Assembly (NCBI RefSeq): GCF_000155775.1
Contig: NZ_DS989811.1
Coordinates: forward strand, 192,914-256,913
Source: Glaciecola sp. HTCC2999
GTDB lineage: Bacteria; Pseudomonadota; Gammaproteobacteria; Enterobacterales; Alteromonadaceae
Length of the DNA stretch: 64,000 nt
Direction of reading: 5' to 3'
Shown: positions 30,295 through 40,382 of the stretch, one piece after another
Layout: the number at the start of each line of letters is the position of its first letter
Numbering within the stretch: the first letter of the stretch is position 1
The notes under the pieces: generated by a model
What the model was told of the DNA's origin: nothing
Seen by the model: the letters and a program-made list of their open reading frames with translations, nothing else
Database searches by the model: none
Made by a program: the position numbers and the translations under genes

Positions 30295-30807
30295 ATGTAC
30301 AAATCAAAATATCAACCAGCATTTAAAGTTATGTTGGCTCGATGCGCACTAAACGGCGACTCATCGTATTCTCTGGCCAAAGAGTACAATGTTTCCTCAG
30401 GCCAAATACGTTACTGGGCACAGATTTATTCTATACATGGTCCTAGCGGCTTAATATCACCACTGATTGATGCTTCTGCCAGTATCAAACTGTCTATTCT
30501 TAATGCCATGCATGAAAATGCTTGGTCACTTGGATATACCAGTGCTACATTTAAATTATCTTCTCCAGGTATTTTATATCGTTGGCAACAAGACTTTGAT
30601 GCTTATGGGTTATCTGGACTGCATCCCAAACCAAAAGGTCGAAAAGTGAAGCATAAAGCGGTAGGCAAACAAACGAAATCAATTCAAGCGATGACGGATA
30701 AAGAACTACGTGAAGAACTCGAGTACCTACGCACAGAGAACGCTGTCTTAAAAAAGTTAGAAGCCTTAGCTCAACAAAAACGCACTCAAACCAAGAAAAA
30801 GTCTTAG
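30295..30807 (+). CDS. IS3-family transposase OrfA
   Basis: This 170-aa DNA-binding subunit has two helix-turn-helix segments ('SSYSLAKEYNVSSGQIRYWAQIY' style near residue 22 and 'PGILYRWQQDFDAYG' style near 90) and a C-terminal leucine-zipper-like coiled coil ('LREELEYLRTENAVLKKLEAL' style). The end of the gene holds G-AAA-AAG (30795-30801), placed for -1 slippage into the orfB frame, which is open from there on. The expected product of slippage is the full OrfAB transposase. Confidence 0.92.
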   Translation: MYKSKYQPAFKVMLARCALNGDSSYSLAKEYNVSSGQIRYWAQIYSIHGPSGLISPLIDASASIKLSILNAMHENAWSLGYTSATFKLSSPGILYRWQQDFDAYGLSGLHPKPKGRKVKHKAVGKQTKSIQAMTDKELREELEYLRTENAVLKKLEALAQQKRTQTKKKS

Positions 30808-30845
30808 TCGCGATAGAGTTAAAGGCAAGGTGTAAGCTTCCGTTA

Positions 30846-31649
30846 TTGCTAGAGATATTAGGTCTGGCACGCAGTGTATACTACTATCATGTTGCTAGAG
30901 TCAGTGCTGCTGACAAATATGCGGATGTCAAAGCATGCATAAAAACGATTTATCATGAGCACAAAGGGCGATACGGATACCGCCGCATAATGTATACGTT
31001 GAGACAACATGGCCACTATATCAACCATAAAACGGTGCAGCGTTTAATGCAGCAACTTGGATTGAAGTCTACTGTGCGACCGAAACGTTATAATTCCTAT
31101 CGTCACGACGCAGGACAATCCAAACAAGAGCTAATGAACCGTGATTTTGAAGCAACTCAACTCAATCAAAAGTGGGTTACAGACGTTACTGAGTTTAACG
31201 TTCACGGCCAGAAAGTGTATCTATCTCCGGTCATCGACCTGTATAATCGAGAAGTTATTGCGTATCGCACAGCTAAAAATGCTACTTTGCCACTAGTAAG
31301 TGATATGTTAAAAGATGCGTTAAACACTTTGGAAACGGATGATAAACCGATGTTCCATTCTGACCAAGGTTGGCAATATCGGCACAAAAGAATACAGCAA
31401 ATGCTCGCAGATAAAAACTTAACGCAAAGCATGTCCCGTAAAGGTAACTGCTTGGATAATGCGGTCGCTGAAAGCTTCTTTGGTGTATTAAAAACAGAAA
31501 TGTATCATAGACAGAAATTTAAAAATGCGGATGAACTCATTAAAGCAATTGATGAATACATCCATTACTATAACCACAAACGCATTAAGCTAAAACTAAA
31601 AGGACTGAGTCCGGTAGAGTACCGAAATCAGGCCTTGAAAGCTGCTTAA
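30846..31649 (+). CDS. IS3-family transposase OrfB (DDE catalytic part)
   Basis: This 267-aa rve-type integrase core is in the -1 frame relative to orfA. The catalytic triad is visible: Asp in 'WVTDVTEF', Asp in 'FHSDQGWQY', Glu in 'AVAESFFGVLK', with 'HYYNHKRIKLKLKGLSPVEYR' style ending typical of the family. A TTG codon at 30846 is only a nominal start. The functional protein is probably made by frameshifting near 30795-30801, since the frame has no stop between there and 30846. Confidence 0.92.
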   Translation: MLEILGLARSVYYYHVARVSAADKYADVKACIKTIYHEHKGRYGYRRIMYTLRQHGHYINHKTVQRLMQQLGLKSTVRPKRYNSYRHDAGQSKQELMNRDFEATQLNQKWVTDVTEFNVHGQKVYLSPVIDLYNREVIAYRTAKNATLPLVSDMLKDALNTLETDDKPMFHSDQGWQYRHKRIQQMLADKNLTQSMSRKGNCLDNAVAESFFGVLKTEMYHRQKFKNADELIKAIDEYIHYYNHKRIKLKLKGLSPVEYRNQALKAA

Positions 31650-31704
31650 TAAAGTGTCCAAGTTTAAGGGGTCACTTCAAACGGAGATTTTTTTTTATTT
31701 TTCT

Positions 31705-31734
31705 CTTGAAAGATTTCTCTTTAACGCCATATAA
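31705..31734 (+). promoter_or_regulatory. heat-shock (sigma-32) promoter of groESL
   Basis: CTTGAAA at 31705-31711, a 14-nt spacer and GCCATATAA at 31726-31734 match the sigma-32 consensus (CTTGAAA, 13-15 nt, CCCCATNT) closely. It lies about 95 nt upstream of groES and only 26 bp from the IS right end, so any upstream elements of the native promoter may have been replaced by IS sequence. Confidence 0.8.
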
Positions 31735-31827
31735 CGAAGCATAGCTAAGTAATTATTTATTTAGCGATTAAAGCCGGCCCTTTAGGGTTTGTTATTATCA
31801 TTAAATAATTGAAATCGGAGAAATAAA

Positions 31828-32118
31828 ATGGCAATTCGTCCTTTACACGATCGTGTAATCATCAAGCGTGCTGAACATGAAAGTAAGTCTGCAGGCGGTA
31901 TTGTATTAACTGGTTCTGCGGCTGAAAAATCTACTCGCGGTGAAGTCATCGCTGTGGGAAATGGTCGCGTTTTAGATAACGGTGATGTGCAAGCATTAGA
32001 CGTTAAAGTTGGTGATACCGTAATTTTCAGTGAAGGCTATGGCGTGAAATCTGAAAAGATTGATGGCGAAGAAGTCTTGATCTTAAGCGAAAGCGACATC
32101 CTTGCGATCGTCGAATAA
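31828..32118 (+). CDS. groES: co-chaperonin GroES
   Basis: The protein is 96 aa. It opens '[16 protein letters not shown]', has the mobile loop '[18 protein letters not shown]' style segment near residue 17-34, and ends '[10 protein letters not shown]'. It caps the GroEL ring. The Shine-Dalgarno is CGGAG. It lies 24 nt upstream of groEL in the usual order, driven by the sigma-32 promoter upstream. Confidence 0.98.
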   Translation: MAIRPLHDRVIIKRAEHESKSAGGIVLTGSAAEKSTRGEVIAVGNGRVLDNGDVQALDVKVGDTVIFSEGYGVKSEKIDGEEVLILSESDILAIVE

Positions 32119-32130
32119 TCATTATTTTAA

Positions 32131-33786
<1,656 letters not shown>

Positions 33787-33920
33787 TTTATGCTTGTTTA
33801 AATTGCCTATTTCATCGTTGCTTTATAACTCGTTTAAGAAACACTAAACTTCGTCATAAAGCGCCTTGAACTAAACAATTTATCCTGCGCCTAAATAAGT
33901 TTAATCCCTTATTAAATTGA

Positions 33921-33953
33921 AAAGCCCGAATAGCAATATTCGGGCTTTTTTAT
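33921..33953 (+). terminator. groESL intrinsic terminator
   Basis: A 12-bp perfect stem AAAGCCCGAATA / TATTCGGGCTTT with a GCAA tetraloop ends in a T tract. It lies 135 nt after groEL; the intervening sequence shows no gene. The sulfatase gene converges from the other side. Confidence 0.9.
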
Positions 33954-34012
33954 TGGTTGAGACTTTTGCACGGAAGATGATTTTGCTTTTAGGCTTAAGC
34001 AATAACTACAGA

Positions 34013-35482
34013 CTAATGACGTTGCTTTTTAGCTAATACTTTATCAATCAACTGTTGGTTAATGGCCGCATCATACTCAGGGTTAAGCAGGGTTGGAATA
34101 TCTGCGTCAATTTGTTGCTGCCATGCTTGTAGTTTCGTTTTTAACTCTGCGACCTTGTTTGGATGCTTACTGGCAAGGTTATCTTGTTCGGCTAAGTCAT
34201 TGGCTAGGTTATATAATTCAAACTCATTGTTTTCAAAGTATTGGAGCAATTTCCAGTCGCCACTTCTAATGGCACTACCTGGGCGAGTTCTAAATAATGG
34301 GTCTTGCCCTTGGTCGGTTGGTGCATGGTGTGCCTGTAAATATACCGGGAAATGCCAGAACAAATCGCGCTCGGCAATGTCATGCTGGCCTAATAAGTGC
34401 GCAGTTAAATCAACACCATCTAGCACTTGGTTTGGTTGTTTTGATTGCGTTAAATTAACTAGAGTTGGATAGAAGTCAGCATTAATCACTGGTGTATGGT
34501 CAAGGCCTGGTTTAATTTTTTCTGGCCAACGAACAATTAGTGGCACCCGTAAACCACCCTCATAATAAGAGCCTTTACCAGCACGAAGTGGTGTAGGGAA
34601 TGACGACATACGGTAACCCCCATTGTCAGAGGTAAAAATAACCAGAGTATTATCGGCTAAGCCTTCTGAAGCTAACATATCTAAAATTCGGCCTACATTG
34701 TCATCCATATGTTCAACCATAGCGGCATAGGTGGCTTCTCGTTTATTTTTTAAGCCTTTTTCATGGTATTTATTCATTTTATCAACCACTGCTTGATAAG
34801 GGGTATGTACCGTGTAGTAAGGAACATAAGCAAAAAATGGTTGATCTTTGCTTGATTTAACCCAGTCGATCACTTCATTGGTTAAACGCTCGGTTAAATA
34901 TTCACCTTTAGGGCCGTCTTCAATATTCGGTAATTTGTAAGGGCTAAAGTAATGAAAGGTCATGCCTTGGTGGCTGCCTGCAATATTTTTATCAAAACCT
35001 TGTTTATCTGGATCTGCGCCTAAATGCCATTTACCAAAGGTTCCAGTGGTATAACCTGCAGTTTTTAGGGATTCTCCAATGGTGATAACGTCTGTAGTAA
35101 GACCACGCTTATTTTTTATCGGGATAAGCTTACGTGTTTTTGCATTGCCTCGATCCGATGGCGATACAGTATAAACGCCATGGCGAGGCCCATATTGGCC
35201 CGACATTAATACCGCACGACTTGGCGCACAGTTAGCAGCACCCGAGTAGGCTTGATCAAAAACCAAGCCTTGTTGTGCTAGCGCATTAACATTAGGGGTT
35301 TCAAAGTAATCTGTGTTTTGGTTGTAACCAACATCAGACCAACCTAAATCGTCGATAACTATCATAATGATATTGGGTTTGGCATTACCTGCTATCTCGG
35401 CTGTGTTTGAAGGCGCTGACTTATTGCCGCAACCGGCAGTCAAGGCCAAGGTTAAGGTGACTAATAAAATCTTTAATTTCAT
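34013..35482 (-). CDS. type I formylglycine-dependent sulfatase, lipoprotein
   Basis: The protein is 489 aa from the ATG at 35482 (the frame runs 12 codons further). The start gives a lipoprotein signal with lipobox LTAGC near residue 18. The alkaline-phosphatase-like fold begins 'NIIMIVIDDLGWSDVGY' with paired metal-binding aspartates. The maturation motif CAPSR has the formylglycine cysteine at residue 85. 'FGKWHLG' and 'TSDNGG' are further metal/substrate motifs of the S1 family. It should remove sulfate esters from polysaccharide fragments at the cell surface or in the periplasm. It is the last gene of the locus. Confidence 0.93.
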   Translation of the reverse strand: MKLKILLVTLTLALTAGCGNKSAPSNTAEIAGNAKPNIIMIVIDDLGWSDVGYNQNTDYFETPNVNALAQQGLVFDQAYSGAANCAPSRAVLMSGQYGPRHGVYTVSPSDRGNAKTRKLIPIKNKRGLTTDVITIGESLKTAGYTTGTFGKWHLGADPDKQGFDKNIAGSHQGMTFHYFSPYKLPNIEDGPKGEYLTERLTNEVIDWVKSSKDQPFFAYVPYYTVHTPYQAVVDKMNKYHEKGLKNKREATYAAMVEHMDDNVGRILDMLASEGLADNTLVIFTSDNGGYRMSSFPTPLRAGKGSYYEGGLRVPLIVRWPEKIKPGLDHTPVINADFYPTLVNLTQSKQPNQVLDGVDLTAHLLGQHDIAERDLFWHFPVYLQAHHAPTDQGQDPLFRTRPGSAIRSGDWKLLQYFENNEFELYNLANDLAEQDNLASKHPNKVAELKTKLQAWQQQIDADIPTLLNPEYDAAINQQLIDKVLAKKQRH

Positions 35483-35544
35483 TAAGGTTACTCTCTTGTT
35501 TTTGGTTATATCTTTCAAATTGTAGACGTTTAAAATTATTTGCT

Positions 35545-35581
35545 AATTAGCGAGGCAATAAAGGAGATTCCCTCGCTAATT
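35545..35581 (-). terminator. hairpin between the two sulfatase genes
   Basis: An 11-bp perfect inverted repeat (AATTAGCGAGG / CCTCGCTAATT) lies 9 nt past the upstream sulfatase stop. On the minus strand it is followed only by AT-rich sequence (AGCAAATAATTTT), so it may be a weak terminator or an mRNA 3' stabilizer. Confidence 0.5.
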
Positions 35582-35589
35582 AAAAGTCG

Positions 35590-37164
35590 TTAGAAGTTTT
35601 TTGAACCGTTGCTAATGTAATCGGTACGTTTTAAACCGTCAGTGCCGCGTTTTTTTACTGTATCGCTGCGCTGTGCTTCGTATTGATCAATATAATCGTT
35701 AGTTTTCTGTCTTAAATCGTTAAGTATGCCTTGATGTGACGCAGACTTTGCAAGGTTAGTAGACTCTTGTGGGTCTTTTTGTAAGTTGTAAAGTTGTTCG
35801 AAGTTATTTTTATAAAAACGAATGTATTTCCACTCTTGGGTACGAACACCAACTGTGGGTGGAATATCAGCACGAGCTGAGTGATACATGTGCTCAAAGA
35901 AAAACTCGTCACGCCATGGTTCTGTGCCACCAGCAACAATCTTGGTGAGCGATTTTCCTTGATAGCGTTTAGGGATCTCAACACCAGCCATATCTAATAT
36001 GGTTGGCGCAATATCAATATTTAATGCCACTTCGTCACGCACTTGTGCTTTTGGCTGACGCGGATCAAAAATAATTAACGGTACTTGTAGGTCTTCATCC
36101 CAACCAAACCATTTACCCGCGAGTTGACGCTCATTCATCGAATAACCGTTATCGCCGGTATATATAATAATGGTATTTTCATCCACGCCCGTTTCAACGA
36201 GTTTGTCGTAGATCATACCAACAGCACGGTCGACGGCTGTAATAGCACGGTAATGACGTTTAGCCATTTTTTGATAGATTGCTTCACTACCAAAACGGTA
36301 GTGCCAGCGATCGCGGGCGATGGACTTTTTGAGAAAGTCTGGTAGTGCGGCAAAATCTTCATCTGACGAAAATTTAGTTGGCGGGATTGTGACATCTTGA
36401 TAGAGGCTTTCTAGCTCTGCCGGATAATGATATTGGTATTCATGATCTTTATCGTGGGCATGTGGGTTTCTAAAGCTAATTGAGATGGTCCACGGTTTAT
36501 CGGTGTTTTTATTCTGTTCAATAAAGTCTTTAGCAAGCTCCGCCATATAATAGGTTTGCGGTATAGTTTTGCCATTATGAACGCCGGTTTTTGAGATAGG
36601 CAAGCGTTTAATGTAATCGAAATGTTCTGACAAATCCCCTGAAAGCGCCATTCCATATTTACCAATAAATGCAGAATTATAGCCACTCTCTTTTAACAAT
36701 TTAGGATAAGTGATGGCGGTATCTTCTGGTGATACATCTGGACGTAAGAAAGTATAGTCATGGGTGCGCTCAGTCAGCCCTGTTACAAAGCTTACCCGGC
36801 TGGCGGCGCAAATTGGCGTGGTGACAAAAGCGTTACTAAAAAAAGTGCCTTTATCTGCCAATTGATCAAGGTTGGGGGTTTTAATTATCGGGTGTATTTT
36901 GCCAATTAAGTCCCAGCGGTGATCATCCGCTAACAGAAATAAGATATTAGGTTTTTTTTCAAAGGTAGCCTGTTCTGTACTTGGCTTAGCACTTGATTCA
37001 ACGTCGTATTGACCACTGCCATTTTGGTCTGTCGTGCTTGTAAAGCTACAAGCTGATGTTAATGAGAGCAATAAGAACGCTGATATAACAATGCCATGTC
37101 TAAAAAGAGCGGAGCCGGCAGCTAAGGGGGTAGCTGTCGTTATTTTTTTTAATAAACTTTTCAT
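35590..37164 (-). CDS. type I formylglycine-dependent sulfatase, lipoprotein
   Basis: The protein is 524 aa with a long lipoprotein signal ending in lipobox LTSAC (Cys39). The sulfatase fold starts 'KPNILFLLADDHRWDLIG' with metal aspartates. The maturation motif is CAASR (Cys119), the alanine variant of C-x-(P/A)-x-R. 'GKYGMALSG' and 'YTGDNGYSMNERQLAGKW' style text carry other active-site residues. It belongs to a different subfamily from its neighbour, implying another sulfate position. The 175 bp upstream contain TAGAAAC and ACTACTGG 24 bp apart, weakly like the shared element of the locus. Confidence 0.92.
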   Translation of the reverse strand: MKSLLKKITTATPLAAGSALFRHGIVISAFLLLSLTSACSFTSTTDQNGSGQYDVESSAKPSTEQATFEKKPNILFLLADDHRWDLIGKIHPIIKTPNLDQLADKGTFFSNAFVTTPICAASRVSFVTGLTERTHDYTFLRPDVSPEDTAITYPKLLKESGYNSAFIGKYGMALSGDLSEHFDYIKRLPISKTGVHNGKTIPQTYYMAELAKDFIEQNKNTDKPWTISISFRNPHAHDKDHEYQYHYPAELESLYQDVTIPPTKFSSDEDFAALPDFLKKSIARDRWHYRFGSEAIYQKMAKRHYRAITAVDRAVGMIYDKLVETGVDENTIIIYTGDNGYSMNERQLAGKWFGWDEDLQVPLIIFDPRQPKAQVRDEVALNIDIAPTILDMAGVEIPKRYQGKSLTKIVAGGTEPWRDEFFFEHMYHSARADIPPTVGVRTQEWKYIRFYKNNFEQLYNLQKDPQESTNLAKSASHQGILNDLRQKTNDYIDQYEAQRSDTVKKRGTDGLKRTDYISNGSKNF

Positions 37165-37339
37165 AACACTTCCAAGTTGATTGTTTGTTTTTAATTAAAT
37201 AAATAATAAATATTGTTAAGTTCGATACCGAGTGTTTGTTAGCCAAAACATAGCTATTAATAAAAAAGCTACTAGAAACAAAGCTTCTGGATAAGAACTA
37301 CTGGCATTCGATATCGAGGTTCTATGCTGGTGACTTCCC

Positions 37340-40234
37340 TCAATAGGCTTGATAAACCTTAATTGGGCCAATAATGCCTTGTTGTTGCGGTAAGGCTTCT
37401 TTCATTTTTTTGGTTTTTTTCGTCCACTTTGCCGCTGTTTTACTGGTATTTTTCATGGCAATGATTTCGTTGATTAAGGTCGAGGTATAGACGATCTTCA
37501 GTTTGCTAGGCTGGTTATCATAAGCGTTAGCAATTTTATAACGGTGGTTGCCATACCAGCGGTTACCTAATTTCTCGCCGTTTAGATAAACTTCCGAAAT
37601 ACCACCACTGACGTCGTTCAAGTCAATATAGTCACCATTTTTTAACAGTGCTGATGTTTGATAGCTAACCTGTCCAGCAAAGGTGCGTACTCTTTCATCG
37701 TCAGAGTCTAAAAAGCTTTGTAGTGAGCTTTGTTTTTTGACAAACGATTGCCCCGATCTTGGCATATAAGTGACTTGCCATGGGCCTTTAAGGGTAGCTT
37801 TATTTCTCAAGTTTGGTTGTTGCTGAGCGTGACTAGAGCCTTGCCCCTGCTGTTTATCATTATTTTTATCAAACACGAGTAATAATGATTCGGCTGGTGC
37901 GAGATTTAGTTGGATTGTTTTGTTTTTGGCATCAAAATTCTGCCTTTTTCGTTCGCCCGTTTCTGCAGACCATTGCCAAGGCACCAAGCTATTTACGCCT
38001 TTAAACTCAATAGTTGTGCTGATATTTGTGTCTAGGTTCTGGTTTGAGAAAAACACAACTAAATGTTCACCGTGTTGATAATGGCGCTGCATTAGCCCCG
38101 GCAGTGGTGAGCGAATGTTAACCGGTGAGGTGATGCTTTCGCTTAAAACCGCTTGCTGTAACCATAGGGTTAATGGCTGCGGATCACTGTTTTGTAAACC
38201 TTGAGTGACAGACTCTGGTAGCAGGGCCAAACGAGCGTTTTTACCAGCTATTGCTGCGGTTATTGCTTGCTTGACACTCAGGTCATTTTGCTTGGCGTTT
38301 TGTAAACCGGGCGACCGGCTTGGCAGTTTGTCGATAAATACGACTTTAATGCCTTGTTTAGTGATGTTATCAATGGCTTTTCCGGTTTGCGGGTGCATGG
38401 TATTCACACCGGCAATAAGTAATAGTTGATAGTGCATCTGGCCAATGTGCAATAAGCCATCTTTTACTTTTGCTTGCTGTATCAGCTGTTCATTTAAATA
38501 ATTTGAGTTGTAGCCCAGTTGGCTGAGTGAGCGCCATAACGCATGAGCGAAACGTGGTTTTTGATGAATCGCACCTCGCGTCAAGCCTGTTTCTGAATAG
38601 CGATCAGCAAATGGCGCGAGAATAGCAACTTCTGCTGTCGGTTTAACTTTTTGTAATACCGCCGATACGCGCGCATTGTATTGAGTCCACTGTGAAATAT
38701 AAGGCCACCAAGTATTTTGCGCACTAAAATAAGAGCCATAACGTACCCATCCAGGAAAACCTGCTTCTGGCGGAGAGTAGTTAAAGCCATGAACCACGCT
38801 ATGGTTAAGGCCACTGATAAAATTGTCATCATCAGCCTGCTTTATTTGCTCTAGAGTGGTTTGAAATACACCTTTGGTATTGGTCATCGACTCTGACGAG
38901 ATCACCGGTTTACCGCTGATATTGCCACCAGACGAAGCGTAAATATTCCAAACCCAAGATGCGGTAGGGTCTCTAAATAACCAGTTGTTACTTTCAGGAA
39001 TATCAACCAGCATGTTGCCTTCAGAAATACCCACAAGCCATGGCGCGCCATATGCTTGATAACGAGACTTCATGCCATTGTCGTTGGCCCAATCGTGAAA
39101 GGTTTCCACAAACTGCTGGTTAAAGATAACGATTAAGGTTTGATAAAAATCGTAACGCACACGCTTAATTTTATCGTTAAACTCTGGGCTATAATCAAGG
39201 TTCGAATGAGCGTGGTTGCTCATCACCACAAATGGCAACCATGGGTGAATATCGTAGCCATTTTGTTGCTTAAATTGTTTGGCAAAATTGGCATTCCAAT
39301 TGGCCCCAGAAAGCTCAATACTATCGGCAAATGCCGAGCGGACGTGCTCGCCAAGCTGCCCATCAAAAAAGTTATCTAAAGCATCAGTCATACGGTCTAA
39401 ATATCGACGTACCGTTACTTTATTAAAATGATCTAATACTGCACCATCAGCGCCAGGTGCACCATGAGTCACTTTTCGAAACCCTGTTTGCAGTTTGCCG
39501 ACATACAAATCATATTCACCACTATCTAATTGGAAAACCAGCTTACCTTGCGTATTAACCTTCGGCATCAGGTCTATAATTTGGTCTAGTTTTTGAGTGT
39601 TTTTTGGCACTAGAGATAAGAACATCAACTCTGGTTCAATGCGTTTACTTCCATGCAGGGTTAGTAGTGATTCAACATCTTTGGCAAAGTCGACAGGCCC
39701 TTTTAGTGGAATTTTATTGATTGAAATTCTTTGTAATAACTCGTCATCTTTTAAAAATTTACCGCCAAATGGCCAACCAGAGCCGACAATAAAATCGCTT
39801 GTTAACCCACGCTTTTTAGCTTCAGCAATAGTGAACTTTAGTAAGGCATTCCAATCTTCACTTAACCATTCATGACATTTTTGGGTAATGCCTTTATCTG
39901 TCACTGGCATCTGGATCGGGTTGATTTCTATACCACCAAAACCCGCATCTTTTAAGATATCTAGCTCGCGTAATAATTCATCCTTACGCACACAGTTGCC
40001 ATTCCACCACCATCGAGCAAATGGCTTAGCCTGAGCAGGGGGATTATCAAAAACAACTTTCAGATCATCAATAGCCGCAAAACTTTGCTGACTGCTTAAT
40101 ATAAAAAGGCTAAATAGGGTTATGTTTAGACCAGAAAATAACCTCAGCGGTGAGCGCTTTTGCAAAGCCAAAGGCACTAGCGGTATTGTCATTGTTATAT
40201 GACTTATCATTATTTTTAATAAACGTTTCATCAA
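37340..40234 (-). CDS. GH106-type alpha-L-rhamnosidase
   Basis: This 964-aa exported protein has a signal peptide-like segment ending SFAA near residue 53. The opening motif 'PFARWWWNGNCVRKDELLRELD' style near residue 74, followed by 'AGFGGIEINP' and 'GWPFGGKFL', is characteristic of GH106 and related large TIM-barrel enzymes. The C-terminus has a beta-sandwich galactose-binding-like part ('EVYLNGEKLGNRWYGNHRY' style near 905). It should release rhamnose from de-sulfated oligosaccharides. Its upstream region carries the shared element at 40301-40371. Confidence 0.85.
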   Translation of the reverse strand: MMKRLLKIMISHITMTIPLVPLALQKRSPLRLFSGLNITLFSLFILSSQQSFAAIDDLKVVFDNPPAQAKPFARWWWNGNCVRKDELLRELDILKDAGFGGIEINPIQMPVTDKGITQKCHEWLSEDWNALLKFTIAEAKKRGLTSDFIVGSGWPFGGKFLKDDELLQRISINKIPLKGPVDFAKDVESLLTLHGSKRIEPELMFLSLVPKNTQKLDQIIDLMPKVNTQGKLVFQLDSGEYDLYVGKLQTGFRKVTHGAPGADGAVLDHFNKVTVRRYLDRMTDALDNFFDGQLGEHVRSAFADSIELSGANWNANFAKQFKQQNGYDIHPWLPFVVMSNHAHSNLDYSPEFNDKIKRVRYDFYQTLIVIFNQQFVETFHDWANDNGMKSRYQAYGAPWLVGISEGNMLVDIPESNNWLFRDPTASWVWNIYASSGGNISGKPVISSESMTNTKGVFQTTLEQIKQADDDNFISGLNHSVVHGFNYSPPEAGFPGWVRYGSYFSAQNTWWPYISQWTQYNARVSAVLQKVKPTAEVAILAPFADRYSETGLTRGAIHQKPRFAHALWRSLSQLGYNSNYLNEQLIQQAKVKDGLLHIGQMHYQLLLIAGVNTMHPQTGKAIDNITKQGIKVVFIDKLPSRSPGLQNAKQNDLSVKQAITAAIAGKNARLALLPESVTQGLQNSDPQPLTLWLQQAVLSESITSPVNIRSPLPGLMQRHYQHGEHLVVFFSNQNLDTNISTTIEFKGVNSLVPWQWSAETGERKRQNFDAKNKTIQLNLAPAESLLLVFDKNNDKQQGQGSSHAQQQPNLRNKATLKGPWQVTYMPRSGQSFVKKQSSLQSFLDSDDERVRTFAGQVSYQTSALLKNGDYIDLNDVSGGISEVYLNGEKLGNRWYGNHRYKIANAYDNQPSKLKIVYTSTLINEIIAMKNTSKTAAKWTKKTKKMKEALPQQQGIIGPIKVYQAY

Positions 40235-40300
40235 ATTACCGTGCTAATTGTGGCGTATTACTCAACAGCACATTTCGAGAGCGTGTTGGTCACTGCGACG

Positions 40301-40371
40301 TTAAAAAAATTTGTCTTACAAGGGTAGAGTCAAATAGCGGCAAAACTACTACCCATAAGATCGAAAAAAAT
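40301..40371 (-). promoter_or_regulatory. conserved upstream element, copy 1 (before GH106)
   Basis: Plus-strand landmarks are TTGTCTTACAA (40311), TAGAGTCA (40325-40332), CGGC (40338) and ACTACCC (40348-40354), flanked by A-runs. The same landmarks recur at 50357-50425 with TTGT 14 nt before TAGAGTCA and ACTACCC 23 nt after it in both copies. It is probably a promoter or activator site of the locus; the ECF sigma factor encoded at 52212 is a candidate. Confidence 0.55.
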
Positions 40372-40382
40372 ATAAAGATTAA

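Larger units (their letters stand above)
30251..31679 (+). mobile_element. IS3-family insertion sequence, complete
   Basis: The element is 1429 bp. Both ends begin TGAAGTGACCCC reading inward; similarity continues imperfectly to a shared GACA, about 20 of 25 positions. It contains orfA, a -1 frameshift window and orfB with the DDE triad. No clear target duplication was seen: the left flank ends AAA, the right flank starts AAC. It inserted 1 nt past the amidohydrolase stop and 26 bp before the groE heat-shock promoter. Confidence 0.93.

Noticed and set aside
30248-31682. 3-bp target duplication of the IS
   Set aside because: Flanks read AAA and AAC; two shared A residues are not enough.
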